Below, one piece after another: positions 44,424 through 54,445 of a stretch of DNA of 64,000 nucleotides. The DNA lies in contig NZ_JADPRZ010000006.1 in NCBI RefSeq assembly GCF_017347095.1, forward strand, positions 1-64,000. Direction: 5' to 3'. Under the pieces are notes generated by a model, which saw only the letters and a list, made by a program, of their open reading frames with translations, ran no database searches and was not told the DNA's origin. Each line of letters begins with the position of its first letter. Position 1 is the first letter of the stretch. Source of the stretch: Sporosarcina sp. E16_8. GTDB taxonomy: Bacteria; Bacillota; Bacilli; Bacillales_A; Planococcaceae. The translations under genes were made by a program, and so were the position numbers.

Positions 44424-45200
44424 CTATTCCATAATAACTTTATCTTTCACTCTCCGCATAGGTATATCCGCAACGATATCATTCATTACCCAGCTTGCAC
44501 AAACGAGGCCGGCAACGGATGGAACGAATGCGTTCGATGCAGGTGGCATTTTTGCTTTGCGGATGAAGGCATCAGGTTTTCCAACTGTGGAAACAACTTC
44601 CGGCCTGACAACAATCGGGCTTTCATCAGAAAAGACCACTGGCACTCCTTTATAAATACCTTCTTTTTTTAGTCTGCGCCGGATTACTTTCGCAACCGGA
44701 TCTGTATGTGTCTTTGAAATATCCGCAATTTGAAAACGGGTCGGATCCATCTTATTAGCAGCACCCATACTCGATATAATTTTCACGCTACGTGCGACAC
44801 ATTCTTTAATTAAATGAATTTTAAAGATGATTGTATCAGATGCATCTATGACATAATCAGGTTTGTAGCTGAAAAACTCTTCAGCAGTCTCTTCCGTATA
44901 AAACATATGGAGTGAAATGACTTCACACTCTTTATTAATATCAGCAATGCGCTCTTTCATCACTTCTGCTTTAGAACGGCCGACTGTCGACAAATTAGCA
45001 ATGAGCTGTCTATTAATATTCGTGATGTCAATGTTATCCTTATCGACAAGGATAATACGGCCAATTCCGCTTCGCGCACATGCTTCCGCAGCAAATGAAC
45101 CGACTCCTCCAACACCAAGTATCGCGACTGTCATGTCACGCATGCGATTTACACCTTCTGTACCTATGGCTAATTCATTTCGTGAAAATTGATGTAACAA
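44424..45200 (-). CDS. tcdA: tRNA threonylcarbamoyladenosine dehydratase
   Basis: TcdA uses ATP to cyclise t6A37 of tRNA to ct6A. It is an E1-like enzyme: the nucleotide loop is ILGVGGVGSFAAEACARSG (about 30-48), with VDKDNIDITNINRQ and a later DASDTI. Length is 258. The TTG start has GGCGGAG six bases upstream. It lies downstream of aspS and the 6S RNA, as yrvM does in B. subtilis. Confidence 0.93.
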   Translation of the reverse strand: MLHQFSRNELAIGTEGVNRMRDMTVAILGVGGVGSFAAEACARSGIGRIILVDKDNIDITNINRQLIANLSTVGRSKAEVMKERIADINKECEVISLHMFYTEETAEEFFSYKPDYVIDASDTIIFKIHLIKECVARSVKIISSMGAANKMDPTRFQIADISKTHTDPVAKVIRRRLKKEGIYKGVPVVFSDESPIVVRPEVVSTVGKPDAFIRKAKMPPASNAFVPSVAGLVCASWVMNDIVADIPMRRVKDKVIME

Positions 45201-45242
45201 GAAAAACTCCGCCCTTCATTTTATAAAACTATAATTTTCCCC

Positions 45243-45278
45243 AATAAAAAACCCCTCCGCACGTTAGTCAGAGGGGTG
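45243..45278 (-). terminator. Terminator downstream of the 6S RNA
   Basis: ACCCCTC and GAGGGGT arms with T6 on the minus strand. It separates the 6S RNA region from tcdA. Confidence 0.75.
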
Positions 45279-45287
45279 TATGATCAT

Positions 45288-45479
45288 GTAAGTAACGAAT
45301 CCCAAATGTGCCGTCTTTGTAGTATCGCTTTGAACCCGCTCTCAGCAGGTGGGTGTCCTATCCGATTCATCTGAGGTCCCGACTAAAGGCATGTCATCCG
45401 GCTCGAAATACGGACTCCCGACGAAAAAATGTTCGGTCAAAACTGATTGGCAAATAACGAACACTTCAGGATTCGTATT
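45288..45479 (-). ncRNA. ssrS: 6S RNA (SsrS/BsrA type), candidate
   Basis: A strong promoter would start a transcript near 45479. Its first bases (GTAATACGAATCC) pair with the end (GGATTCGTTAC, about 45301-45291), giving a closed rod about 190 bases long. Inside are further stems (CCACCTGCTGAGAGCGGG and AACATTTTTTCG-type parts) around a more open centre. Size, end pairing and position between aspS and yrvM/tcdA match B. subtilis 6S-1 RNA, which binds and inhibits sigma-A RNA polymerase. The family is assigned from structure and place, not from an alignment. Confidence 0.75.
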
Positions 45480-45485
45480 ACTTGT

Positions 45486-45514
45486 ATAATAGCATATATC
45501 TTTGGTCAGTTCAA
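45486..45514 (-). promoter_or_regulatory. Sigma-A promoter of the 6S RNA candidate
   Basis: On the minus strand TTGAAC (45514-45509) and TATTAT (45491-45486) are 17 bases apart. Confidence 0.75.
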
Positions 45515-45557
45515 CGATTTTGCGGAAATCATTTTCACACTTTTCCTACTTAACTGA

Positions 45558-47324
45558 TTACCGTTTACTTTTTGGCATCACACGGATTCCAAGTTCAGCT
45601 AGTTGAGTATCGTCAACGCTATCAGGCGCTGACGTTAACAAGCAACTCGCACTCGCTGTTTTCGGAAATGCGATTGTGTCGCGCAAGTTCGTCGAACCTG
45701 ATAACAACATTACTATACGGTCGAGACCGAATGCAATTCCGCCATGCGGAGGTGTCCCATAGTCAAATGCTTCAAGAAGGAATCCGAATTGTTCATTCGC
45801 CTGCTCCTTACTGAATCCAAGAGCCTCAAACATTTTTTCCTGAACATCACGTTTGTAAATTCGAAGTGATCCACCGCCAAGTTCATAACCATTTAAAACA
45901 AGGTCATAGGCTTGTGCTTTAACTGTCTCAGGGCTTGTTACTAGTTCTTCCACATCTGCTGGCATTGTAAATGGATGGTGTGCTGCCTGGTAGCGACGGG
46001 CTTCTTCGTTATATTCAAACAGAGGCCATTCAGTTACCCAAAGGAAGTTGAATTTCGATTCGTCAATTAAGTTGTGATCTTTTCCGAGCTTAGTACGTAG
46101 TGCTCCTAATGTATCTGCGACAACTTTATTTTTGTCCGCTACAAACAACAATAGATCTCCTACTTCAGCGTCTGCTGCAGTTTTCAGCCCTTCGCCCTCT
46201 TCCCCTTCGAAGAACTTCGCAATAGGTCCTTTCAGACCTTCAGCGTCGACTTTCAACCACGCGAGGCCTTTTGCACCGTAGACAGCTGCAAACTCGCCAA
46301 GTGCGTCGATGTCCTTGCGAGAATAGCTATCCGCTACTCCTTTTACATTGATGAGCTTAACTTGCCCACCTGACTCAATTGCTGTCGTAAATACTTTGAA
46401 TGAAGAATCTTTAACGACGTCAGAAACATCTGTCAGTTCCAAAGCGAATCGCGTATCCGGTTTATCTGAACCATAGCGGCCCATTGCTTCGTCATAAGGC
46501 AGACGTTTAAATGGAATTTGAACATCAATTCCTTTTACATCTTTCATTACCTTTTGCATCATTCGTTCATTTAACTCAATAATATCTTCAATTGACATGA
46601 AACTCATTTCCATATCGATTTGAGTGAACTCGGGCTGGCGATCAGCACGAAGGTCTTCATCGCGGAAACAACGTGCAATTTGATAATAACGGTCGAATCC
46701 AGCTACCATCAGCATCTGTTTGAATAGTTGTGGTGATTGTGGCAGCGCGTAAAATTCGCCTTCGTGAACACGGCTCGGTACAAGATAATCACGCGCGCCT
46801 TCAGGTGTAGATTTCGTTAGTATCGGCGTTTCTACTTCGAAAAACCCTTCATCGTCAAGGAAGTTACGAACAGTTTTAGTTATATCTGAACGCATCTTGA
46901 ACGTATTCGCAAGTTTTGGACGACGTAAATCAAGATATCTATATTTCAATCTAATTTCTTCATTCACGTCTGTCTCATCTTCAATCATGAACGGCGGGTT
47001 TTTCGCTTCATTCACAATGTTCAATTCAGTAACTTGAATTTCAATCGAACCTGTTTTCAAAAGAGGGTTTTTCTGACCTTCTGCACGCTCAACAACTAAA
47101 CCTGTAAGCTCAATTACGAACTCATTGCGCAGTTTGTCTGCCGTTACGATTGCTTCGCTTGAAAAACTCGGGTTAAATACTGCCTGAACGATCCCTGAAC
47201 GGTCCCGTACGTCTACGAAAATTAATCCCCCAAGATCCCTTCTTTTTTGAACCCATCCTTGTAATGTAACCAGTTGTCCGATTACCTCTTCTGTCAATTC
47301 ACCACTATAATGTGTGCGTTTCAT
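45558..47324 (-). CDS. aspS: Aspartyl-tRNA synthetase
   Basis: AspS charges tRNA-Asp. The N-terminal OB-fold anticodon domain ([23 protein letters not shown]) is followed by the class II core ([31 protein letters not shown], and the late [13 protein letters not shown]). The bacterial GAD insertion is present in the middle. Length is 588. The ATG at 47324 gives [10 protein letters not shown] and lies 9 bases after GAGGCGG; earlier ATGs are too close to it. It is directly downstream of hisS and should share its T-box control. Confidence 0.96.
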   Translation of the reverse strand: MKRTHYSGELTEEVIGQLVTLQGWVQKRRDLGGLIFVDVRDRSGIVQAVFNPSFSSEAIVTADKLRNEFVIELTGLVVERAEGQKNPLLKTGSIEIQVTELNIVNEAKNPPFMIEDETDVNEEIRLKYRYLDLRRPKLANTFKMRSDITKTVRNFLDDEGFFEVETPILTKSTPEGARDYLVPSRVHEGEFYALPQSPQLFKQMLMVAGFDRYYQIARCFRDEDLRADRQPEFTQIDMEMSFMSIEDIIELNERMMQKVMKDVKGIDVQIPFKRLPYDEAMGRYGSDKPDTRFALELTDVSDVVKDSSFKVFTTAIESGGQVKLINVKGVADSYSRKDIDALGEFAAVYGAKGLAWLKVDAEGLKGPIAKFFEGEEGEGLKTAADAEVGDLLLFVADKNKVVADTLGALRTKLGKDHNLIDESKFNFLWVTEWPLFEYNEEARRYQAAHHPFTMPADVEELVTSPETVKAQAYDLVLNGYELGGGSLRIYKRDVQEKMFEALGFSKEQANEQFGFLLEAFDYGTPPHGGIAFGLDRIVMLLSGSTNLRDTIAFPKTASASCLLTSAPDSVDDTQLAELGIRVMPKSKR

Positions 47325-47343
47325 TGCCTTCATCCGCCTCTCT

Positions 47344-48618
47344 TTAGCCAATCAATGTATCTTTAAGTTTTTGAACCAATTCATTAACAGGTACTTTTAC
47401 TTGCACACCGTCAGCCATATTTTTCAATAAAGCAACGCCTTCCGCTACTTCATCCTCACCAATTAGTACGACTGTCCGTGCATTCAGTCTATCAGCCGAT
47501 TTCATTTGCGCTTTCATTTTTCGGTCCATGTAATCCATATCTGACCGAATGCCAGCTTCTCGAAGTGCACCAAGCAATTTAAAACCTGGACGACGTGCTG
47601 TTTCCCCAAGCGTGACGATATAAACGTCAAGTACTGGCTCAGCTTCAAACGACTTCCCTTCAGCAGCCATTGCCAGAAGTAAACGCTCAATACTCATCGC
47701 GAAACCGATACCCGGTGCAGCAGGTCCCCCGATTTCCTCAGCGAGACCGTTGTATCTTCCACCGCCACACAAAGTCGTAATCGCCCCAAACCCTTCCGAT
47801 GTGCTCATAATTTCAAATGCCGTGTGGTTATAATAGTCAAGTCCGCGGACAAGATTCGCATCGACTTCATAAGCAATTCCTGCATCATCGAGATAACCTT
47901 TTACATCTGCAAAGTATAGGGCAGACGTTTCGTTTAAATAGTCAGCTAAAGATGGTGCTGAAGCGATGAGCGGATTGCCGTTATCGACTTTACAATCTAA
48001 TATCCGTAATGGATTTTTTTCCAATCGAGATTGACAATCAGAACAGAATTCCCCGATATGCGGATTGAAGTGTGCAATGAGCGCTGCACGGTGTGCTATT
48101 CTGCACTCCGTATCACCAAGCGAGTTAATAACAAGTTTTAACTTTGTCAATCCCACACGCTTATAAACGTCCAGTGCCAAGGCAATCACTTCTGCGTCAA
48201 TCGCAGGATCAGCACTGCCGATTGCTTCTGCTCCAAATTGAACGAATTGACGATAACGTCCTGCTTGCTGACGCTCATAACGGAACATTGGACCCGTGTA
48301 GAAAAGCTTTACAGGCTGATCTGGGTAACCGAACATTTTATTCTCCACGAATGAGCGGACAACAGCTGCAGTTCCTTCTGGTCGCAGCGTCATTGAACGA
48401 TCGCCTTTATCCATAAAGGTATACATCTCTTTTTGAACGACATCGGTTGTCTCACCTACAAGACGTGAAAATAATTCCGTTTGTTCAAAAATCGGTGTAC
48501 GAATTTCTTTATAACGGTAAATATCGCATACTTCATTAATGATTTTTTCTGCTTGCTGCCATTTCCATGTTTCAGCTGGCAAAATGTCCTGCGTTCCTCT
48601 TGGCACTTTAAAATTCAT
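47344..48618 (-). CDS. hisS: Histidyl-tRNA synthetase
   Basis: HisS charges tRNA-His. The start [12 protein letters not shown], class II motif 2 region [21 protein letters not shown], the histidine signatures [15 protein letters not shown] and [14 protein letters not shown], and [13 protein letters not shown] (motif 3) are present, followed by the anticodon domain. Length is 424. AAGGGG lies seven bases before the ATG at 48618. It is followed within 20 bases by aspS. Confidence 0.96.
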   Translation of the reverse strand: MNFKVPRGTQDILPAETWKWQQAEKIINEVCDIYRYKEIRTPIFEQTELFSRLVGETTDVVQKEMYTFMDKGDRSMTLRPEGTAAVVRSFVENKMFGYPDQPVKLFYTGPMFRYERQQAGRYRQFVQFGAEAIGSADPAIDAEVIALALDVYKRVGLTKLKLVINSLGDTECRIAHRAALIAHFNPHIGEFCSDCQSRLEKNPLRILDCKVDNGNPLIASAPSLADYLNETSALYFADVKGYLDDAGIAYEVDANLVRGLDYYNHTAFEIMSTSEGFGAITTLCGGGRYNGLAEEIGGPAAPGIGFAMSIERLLLAMAAEGKSFEAEPVLDVYIVTLGETARRPGFKLLGALREAGIRSDMDYMDRKMKAQMKSADRLNARTVVLIGEDEVAEGVALLKNMADGVQVKVPVNELVQKLKDTLIG

Positions 48619-48639
48619 GTAAATTCCCCTTCCTAAATA

Positions 48640-48900
48640 AGGATTGCAGTCTAAGTACGCCACGTCCTGTGGCAATTAAGAGGGATAAAGTTCAATCCCT
48701 CTCCACTGCATAACCTACTTCCTGTTGGCCCAAGCGTAGTGCGCCGTCCAGACGCGACAGGCATTAGACGGGCCGGCGATGCGGCGAACTTTACTGGGGA
48801 AGGATACAGTTCAATCCTTCCTAGCTGGACTGACTATCAAGGAACCCAGCCTAAGTGCGCCGCGTCCTGCGGCTTTTGGCGCCCGAAGCCTAGACACGCT
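48640..48900. repeat. Dispersed repeat, family A, two copies in tandem
   Basis: Two partial copies lie in a row: GATTGCAGTCTAAGTACGCC and GAGGGATAAAGTTCAATCCC in the first, AACCCAGCCTAAGTGCGCCG and GAAGGATACAGTTCAATCC in the second, ending GAAGCCTAGACAC. They separate the T-box terminator from hisS, the same placement as the copy upstream of alaS. Confidence 0.75.
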
Positions 48901-48910
48901 TAGTCGGAAC

Positions 48911-49165
48911 ACAAAAAAAGACCCCCATCCCTTGCCTATGCAAGGGACGAGAGCCTTTATAGCTTCCGCGGTTCCACCCAAATTGACGCAAAAGTTTGCG
49001 CCCACTCTAAAACCGGATAACGGCCGGTTCCGTCTGTACTTACTGAATAAAAATCGTTCAGCACAGAGCCTCGATGGTGTTATTCATTGTAAACCGCTGT
49101 AGGATGGATTTCAGCCACGTCCGTCCCTCTCTTGTCAGTCAATTACACAATTACTTTCCATGTCA
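48911..49165 (-). promoter_or_regulatory. T-box riboswitch of hisS-aspS
   Basis: On the minus strand the T-box core is TTGGGTGGAACCGCGGAAGC (48981-48962), followed by a terminator CCCTTGC/GCAAGGG with T7 near 48913. The 5' part has GGAAAGTAATTG, matched by GAATAACACC in the later arm of stem I, making CAC (His) at 49079-49077 the likely specifier. The exact 5' end was not determined. Confidence 0.88.
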
Positions 49166-49315
49166 TCGGCATAAATATAACAAAACTATCGTGTGATTTA
49201 TATTGTTAATTAATCATCATCTTAATGATTCTGCATCCTAGTGTCAACCTTTTTCGATTAATTGTGGTTTTTTATCATAAAAACTTCTACAATGAACTAT
49301 AGGGGGTATGATATT

Positions 49316-50839
49316 TTGTCAAAAATGAGCAAATGGATGATCGTATTTATACTTTTATTCAGCGTATTCCACGACATTCCTACGGCTAGCGCCAATACGG
49401 AATCAGTCGTCGTTGATGCGCCATCAGTGCACATCCGGTCTGGTGCCGGGCTTACCTATGCTGTAACAGGATCGTTAAAAAAAGGTGATCAAGTAGAAGT
49501 TATTGCTGTTTCTGGAGACTGGTACCAAATCCAGCACGGCAACAGTTCTGGATGGATTGCCTCTTGGCTAACTGCTTCCGCAGATAAATCTACTGGGACA
49601 AGTACTGCAGTCGTTTCACGCGTCAATCAGCTGAATGTAAGATCCAGCCCTTCCACCAATTCAGCTGTACTCGGTCGGATGGCCGCTGGAGATGAAGCAA
49701 TTGCTACTGGCAATGACGGTGAATGGACTTCTATTACATTTAACGGCATTAACGGTTGGGTACATACGGACTATATTACTGCGGTAGCAAATCAAACTGC
49801 ACCAAAAGCAACCAATCAAGCCACATCACCCGAGTCATTTACCGTTTCGGTTGATTCGCTCAATGTCAGAAAGAATGCAGACCTTTCTTCTAAGCGGATT
49901 GGCCTCATTAATCAGGGTGAATCATACGACGTTAAGGAAGTAAACGGCAATTGGGTCCATATATCATTGGGTGATAACGAATCGGGTTGGGTCTACTCAT
50001 TCCACGGTGCGCTGTCATCGAATGACAAACAGGATTCAGAAGGTTCAAATATAGGTACGGTTACCATCCTGTCAAACGGAACGAATATCCGCGAAGCTGC
50101 TACGACTTCATCACAGATTGCTGCTCTTGCAGATGCAGGAGAAAAGTTTCCGATTGTTAAACAAGATGGCGACTGGTATGAAATTTATTTACCGACAGGA
50201 GCTTCTGCATTTGTTGCCACATGGGTCGTGTCTACGGGCGACGAATCATTATTGACAGAACCCGTTATGAAAGAATCGATTCCACGCGTTGCCGGCACTT
50301 TAAAGGGGCTTACAATCGTAATTGACCCTGGACATGGCGGTAATGACCGCGGCACGACAGGGACCCGAGGAACTGACGAAAAGGACATTACAATTCTTAC
50401 TTCTGAATTGTTAGCAGCTAAATTAAAAGCGGCTGGCGCAATTGTGATTACAACTCGTGAAACAGACACTTATGTATCGTTAAGAAAGCGAGTTGCTATT
50501 AGCAATCAGCATGCCGCGGATGCCTTCATCAGTCTCCATTATGATGCCAATCCCGATTCTAGCGTAGCAGGCTTTACGACGTATTATGCACACGCACAGC
50601 AACAAGCGCTCGCCTCTACGGTCAACGAAGGACTTGCCTCGTCAGTAAATTTGCGTAACCGAGGATCACAGCCTGGCGATTTCCTAGTTCTTCGTGAGAA
50701 CAGGCAAAATGCTATTTTGATTGAACTGGGTTTCCTATCGAATTCTGCTGAGGAACGGACAGTCACAAGCGACATGTTCCGTGAACGTGCAACACATGGT
50801 ATCTACCAAGGGCTTCTCGACTACTTCAACACTAATTAA
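49316..50839 (+). CDS. N-acetylmuramoyl-L-alanine amidase with four SH3 domains (YrvJ-like)
   Basis: This secreted wall hydrolase cuts between N-acetylmuramic acid and L-alanine. A signal peptide (ending TASA near 27) is followed by four bacterial SH3 domains (about 30-85, 102-155, 180-232, 250-305), each with a V-x-[I/L]-R-[S/K]-x-[A/P] start, which bind the wall. The Amidase_3 domain (about 335-505) has IVIDPGHGGNDRG (zinc His), FISLHYDAN (zinc His) and the catalytic Glu in ILIELGFLSN. The TTG at 49316 has AGGGGG 9 bases upstream. It matches B. subtilis YrvJ in size and location. Confidence 0.92.
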   Translation: MSKMSKWMIVFILLFSVFHDIPTASANTESVVVDAPSVHIRSGAGLTYAVTGSLKKGDQVEVIAVSGDWYQIQHGNSSGWIASWLTASADKSTGTSTAVVSRVNQLNVRSSPSTNSAVLGRMAAGDEAIATGNDGEWTSITFNGINGWVHTDYITAVANQTAPKATNQATSPESFTVSVDSLNVRKNADLSSKRIGLINQGESYDVKEVNGNWVHISLGDNESGWVYSFHGALSSNDKQDSEGSNIGTVTILSNGTNIREAATTSSQIAALADAGEKFPIVKQDGDWYEIYLPTGASAFVATWVVSTGDESLLTEPVMKESIPRVAGTLKGLTIVIDPGHGGNDRGTTGTRGTDEKDITILTSELLAAKLKAAGAIVITTRETDTYVSLRKRVAISNQHAADAFISLHYDANPDSSVAGFTTYYAHAQQQALASTVNEGLASSVNLRNRGSQPGDFLVLRENRQNAILIELGFLSNSAEERTVTSDMFRERATHGIYQGLLDYFNTN

Positions 50840-50871
50840 CTAGAAAAGTTGAAATATAGAACCACATTGGA

Positions 50872-50985
50872 TCCGCTATAGCGCTAGGGGATGCCTCCCG
50901 CCCTAAGCCAAGCAACTTCGCTGCCAGTCTTAGGGCTTCGGTTCCCCCTTGTAAGGCGCCTTCGTTTAATGTGTATAGAAACCCA
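50872..50985. repeat. Dispersed repeat, family B copy
   Basis: It includes GATGCCTCCCGCCCTAAGCC, CTTAGGGCTTCGGTTCCCCC and GTAAGGCGCCTTCGTTTAAT. CCCTAAG and CTTAGGG pair into a hairpin. It lies just past the amidase stop and corresponds to 21785-21907. Confidence 0.65.
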
Positions 50986-51076
50986 ATCAACAGTAGCATG
51001 GAGAAAAATGCATTGTGGCAGCAGGTGGTACCACACACTGAATAGAAAAGGGCATACCAAAAACTCCTCAAAAGCA

Positions 51077-51113
51077 AAAAGGACCTTCCATGTGTTGAGG
51101 AAGGTCCTTTTCC
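51077..51113. terminator. Bidirectional terminator between the amidase gene and dtd
   Basis: GGACCTTCC and GGAAGGTCC form a perfect stem with A5 before and T4 after. Confidence 0.85.
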
Positions 51114-51117
51114 TATG

Positions 51118-51558
51118 TTATTTCGAGTCTAGAATAATCGTCACAGGCCCATCGTTAACGAGCTCGACATCCATCATTGCGCCAAAAATGCCTGTTTGAA
51201 CTCTCAATCCTTCTTCCTCCAATTTGTGATTGAAGTATTCCCATAGAGGTTTTGCCTGTTCTGGTCTCGCCGCCTCGGTAAAACTAGGGCGACGTCCCTT
51301 TTTCACGTCCCCGAACAAAGTAAATTGGGAAACTGAAAGGATATTCCCTCCTACCTCAAGGATTGAATAGTTCATCTTCCCCTCGGTATCTTCCCATAAA
51401 CGGAGCCCTGCAATTTTTTTCGCAAGATAAGCAGCGTCTTCTTCACTATCCAAATGAGTTACACCAACAAGGAGCACATAACCCTTATCAATTGAACCCG
51501 TCGTCTCACCATCGACACGGACAGCAGCTGGACCTGACCGTTGCAACACAACTTTCAT
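51118..51558 (-). CDS. dtd: D-aminoacyl-tRNA deacylase
   Basis: Dtd removes D-amino acids from tRNA. The start [18 protein letters not shown], the [17 protein letters not shown] motif (about 78-94) and the cross-subunit Gly-Pro motif near the end ([15 protein letters not shown]) are all present. Length is 146. It lies 17 bases downstream of relA, as in B. subtilis (relA-dtd). Confidence 0.95.
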   Translation of the reverse strand: MKVVLQRSGPAAVRVDGETTGSIDKGYVLLVGVTHLDSEEDAAYLAKKIAGLRLWEDTEGKMNYSILEVGGNILSVSQFTLFGDVKKGRRPSFTEAARPEQAKPLWEYFNHKLEEEGLRVQTGIFGAMMDVELVNDGPVTIILDSK

Positions 51559-51574
51559 CTGTTACACCTTCCAA

Positions 51575-53773
51575 TCAATTAATGACACGTTCCACAGAAT
51601 AGATATCGCGAATTTGTTTAATCCGATCAACAATTCTTTGCAAATGTGCAAGATCAGTAATTTTAATCGTCATATGAATGCGGGCGATTTTGTCACGGTC
51701 CGCTTTGCCACTTACCGCAACCATCGGCGTTTTCGTATCGGCGACAACCATCATCACTTCATTCAACAACCCTTGACGATCGAATGCGGACACTTCAATA
51801 TCAACCAGGAACTCTTTCCTTGCACTAGAAGGTCCAATCGCCCATTCCACGTCGATAATCCGGTCATTCTCGTCATCCCCGAACACAATATTAGGACAGT
51901 CGGTACGATGGACGGAAACACCGCGTCCTTTTGTGATGAATCCTACAATCTCATCTCCCGGAACGGGATTACAACATTTCGATAGCCTAATCAGTAGATT
52001 GTCAATCCCTTTAACAATAACACCCGATTCAGTCATTTTTTCCGGTTGAGGGGATTTCATATCTAACACGATTTTGTCAATTGTATCTTGTTGCTCACGT
52101 ACTTTCCGTAACTTTTCTGCAAGACGATTAACTACCTGCTGCGCCGTAATCCCATTGAACCCAACTGCGCCATACATATCATCTTCAGAAGTGAAGCTGA
52201 ATTTTTCGATTGTGCGTTTAATATTCTCCTGTGAAAGCACTTCTTTCAAATCAAATTCTTGTGATTTTATTTCTTTCTCAATCATTTCTCGGCCTTTTAG
52301 AATGTTTTCTTCCCGAAGTTGTTTTTTGAAAAACTGACGAATTTTATTTTTTGCCTGAGACGTATTGGCAAGTTTTAACCAATCACGGCTCGGGCCAAGC
52401 GATTGCTTCGATGTCAGAATCTCAATAATGTCCCCCGTAAATAATTCAGTATCAAGCGGGACCATCTTGCCATTCACTTTTGCGCCAATCGTCCGATTTC
52501 CGATTTCTGAGTGGACACGGTAAGCAAAATCGATTGGGACCGAACTTGCCGGTAGTTCAATAACATCTCCATCCGGCGTAAAGACATAGACCATATCCGA
52601 GAACAAGTCGAATTTTAGTGATTCCATGAATTCTTCAGCGTTAGAAGATTCATTCTGAAATTCGAGTATTTCCCTGAACCAAGTCAATTTCGAGTCTATA
52701 TTACTTGGGGTTTCAGCTATCGTTTTTCCTTCTTTATATGCCCAATGTGCTGCAACTCCGAATTCTGCAATTTTATGCATCTCTTCAGTTCGGATCTGTA
52801 CTTCAAGCGGATCGCCAGCTGGGCCTACAACTGTTGTGTGCAGCGACTGGTAAAGATTCTGTTTAGGCATCGCAATATAATCTTTGAACCTTCCAGGCAT
52901 CGGTTTCCATAGTGTATGAATGATACCAAGGACAGCATAGCAATCTTTAATGCTTGAAACGATAATTCGAACAGCCAGAAGGTCATAGATTTCATTGAAC
53001 TCTTTCTTCTGGATAACCATCTTGCGATAAATCGAATAAAGATGTTTTGGACGACCTGAAAGATCAGCCTCAATTTCCATCTCTCCAATTTCCGTTTTGA
53101 TTTGTTCCATAACATTTTTTAAATAGTTTTCTCGTTCGACGCGTTTGCGCTTCATCATATTGACAATTCGATAATAATGCTGAGGATTCAAATAACGTAA
53201 AGCTGTATCTTCAAGCTCCCATTTAATAGCCGATATTCCTAACCGATGGGCAAGCGGTGCAAAAATTTCCAACGTTTCAGCTGCAACCCGGCGTTGCTTT
53301 TCTTCTGGCACATGTTTTAACGTACGCATATTATGAAGCCGGTCAGCTAATTTAATAAGAATGACTCGGATATCCTGCGCCATCGCTACGAACATTTTAC
53401 GATGGTTTTCTGCCTGTTTCTCTTCTTTAGATTTATATTGTAATTTCTCTAGTTTCGTCACACCGTCGACAAGCATTGCAACTTCTTCGCCAAAATCACG
53501 GATGATGTCGTCCCTGCTGATGTCCGTATCTTCCACAACATCGTGAAGGAACCCGGCTGCAACTGTCGAAGGGTCCATTTCCAATTCGGCAAGAATACCC
53601 GCAACTTGGACAGGGTGAATGATGTAGACTTCACCTGAACTTCTGTGCTGTCCTTCGTGTGCAGTCTTCGCTGCCTCATATGCTTTTTTGACGAACGCAA
53701 CGTGTTCTTCATTCATATAAGAGGCAACAAGTGTGAATATTTCTTCCGCCGTCATGTCACGATTTTTCGCCAT
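51575..53773 (-). CDS. relA: Bifunctional (p)ppGpp synthetase/hydrolase Rel
   Basis: This is the stringent-response enzyme. The HD hydrolase domain has HPVQVAGILAELEMD and GFLHDVVEDTD, so hydrolysis is expected to work. The synthetase domain has GRPKHLYSIYRKM and VRIIVSSIKDCYAVLGIIH, then the TGS domain (VYVFTPDGDVIELP), the helical and zinc-finger region (CCNPVPGD) and a C-terminal ACT domain. Length is 732. AAAGGGGT precedes the ATG. Its neighbours apt and recJ link it to purine salvage and repair, as in B. subtilis. Confidence 0.97.
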   Translation of the reverse strand: MAKNRDMTAEEIFTLVASYMNEEHVAFVKKAYEAAKTAHEGQHRSSGEVYIIHPVQVAGILAELEMDPSTVAAGFLHDVVEDTDISRDDIIRDFGEEVAMLVDGVTKLEKLQYKSKEEKQAENHRKMFVAMAQDIRVILIKLADRLHNMRTLKHVPEEKQRRVAAETLEIFAPLAHRLGISAIKWELEDTALRYLNPQHYYRIVNMMKRKRVERENYLKNVMEQIKTEIGEMEIEADLSGRPKHLYSIYRKMVIQKKEFNEIYDLLAVRIIVSSIKDCYAVLGIIHTLWKPMPGRFKDYIAMPKQNLYQSLHTTVVGPAGDPLEVQIRTEEMHKIAEFGVAAHWAYKEGKTIAETPSNIDSKLTWFREILEFQNESSNAEEFMESLKFDLFSDMVYVFTPDGDVIELPASSVPIDFAYRVHSEIGNRTIGAKVNGKMVPLDTELFTGDIIEILTSKQSLGPSRDWLKLANTSQAKNKIRQFFKKQLREENILKGREMIEKEIKSQEFDLKEVLSQENIKRTIEKFSFTSEDDMYGAVGFNGITAQQVVNRLAEKLRKVREQQDTIDKIVLDMKSPQPEKMTESGVIVKGIDNLLIRLSKCCNPVPGDEIVGFITKGRGVSVHRTDCPNIVFGDDENDRIIDVEWAIGPSSARKEFLVDIEVSAFDRQGLLNEVMMVVADTKTPMVAVSGKADRDKIARIHMTIKITDLAHLQRIVDRIKQIRDIYSVERVIN

Positions 53774-53894
53774 AATATTACCCCTTTCGACTTTATCCGC
53801 AAAAATGATTGTATTCCCTATTGTATGTATAAATACATGCCCATGTAAAGGGTTAGTATATGGAAAAGTGGTTCGTCTCTTTATTCCACGTATT

Positions 53895-53937
53895 GAAAAA
53901 AAACCTCCGCTTATTAAGGCGAAGGGTTTTTTTCAAT
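53895..53937. terminator. Terminator between apt and relA
   Basis: Arms around CTCCGCTTATTAAGGCGAAG with A7 before and T7 after make an imperfect two-way hairpin at the apt stop codon. Confidence 0.65.
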
Positions 53938-54445
53938 ATGTGATCAACGAACGCATGTCATAACCTTGCAATTTTTCGCGACCGTTTAAATACGACAGCT
54001 CTATGATAAACGCGCAGCCTGCAACGACTCCGCCTAGCTTTTCAACAAGCTCGACTGTCGCCCCCACTGTACCGCCTGTTGCTAGAAGATCATCGACAAT
54101 TAGTACACGCTGACCCGGCTTTATGGCATCTTTGTGAATTGTTAACGTATCTTTTCCATATTCAAGATCATATTCGACCTCAATCGTTTCCCTTGGCAAC
54201 TTTCCGGGTTTGCGGACAGGAGCAAATCCTACTTCTAGTGCGTAGGCAACTGGACAGCCGATGATAAATCCACGCGCTTCCGGGCCTACAATTATATCCG
54301 TATTAACTTCTTTCGCAAACTTAACAATTTCATCTGTTGCGAATTTATAAGCTTGACCATTGTCCATGATTGTTGAAATATCCTTAAAGCTAATTCCTTT
54401 TTTCGGATAATCCGGTACAATCGTCACATATTCTTTCAAATCCAT
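53933..54445 (-). CDS. apt: Adenine phosphoribosyltransferase
   Basis: Apt makes AMP from adenine and PRPP. The start [22 protein letters not shown] and the PRPP loop [13 protein letters not shown] (about 120-132) are diagnostic. Length is 170. The ATG at 54445 follows AGGGAGGAAC; it shares bases with the recJ stop codon, so the two are coupled. Confidence 0.96.
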   Translation of the reverse strand: MDLKEYVTIVPDYPKKGISFKDISTIMDNGQAYKFATDEIVKFAKEVNTDIIVGPEARGFIIGCPVAYALEVGFAPVRKPGKLPRETIEVEYDLEYGKDTLTIHKDAIKPGQRVLIVDDLLATGGTVGATVELVEKLGGVVAGCAFIIELSYLNGREKLQGYDMRSLITY

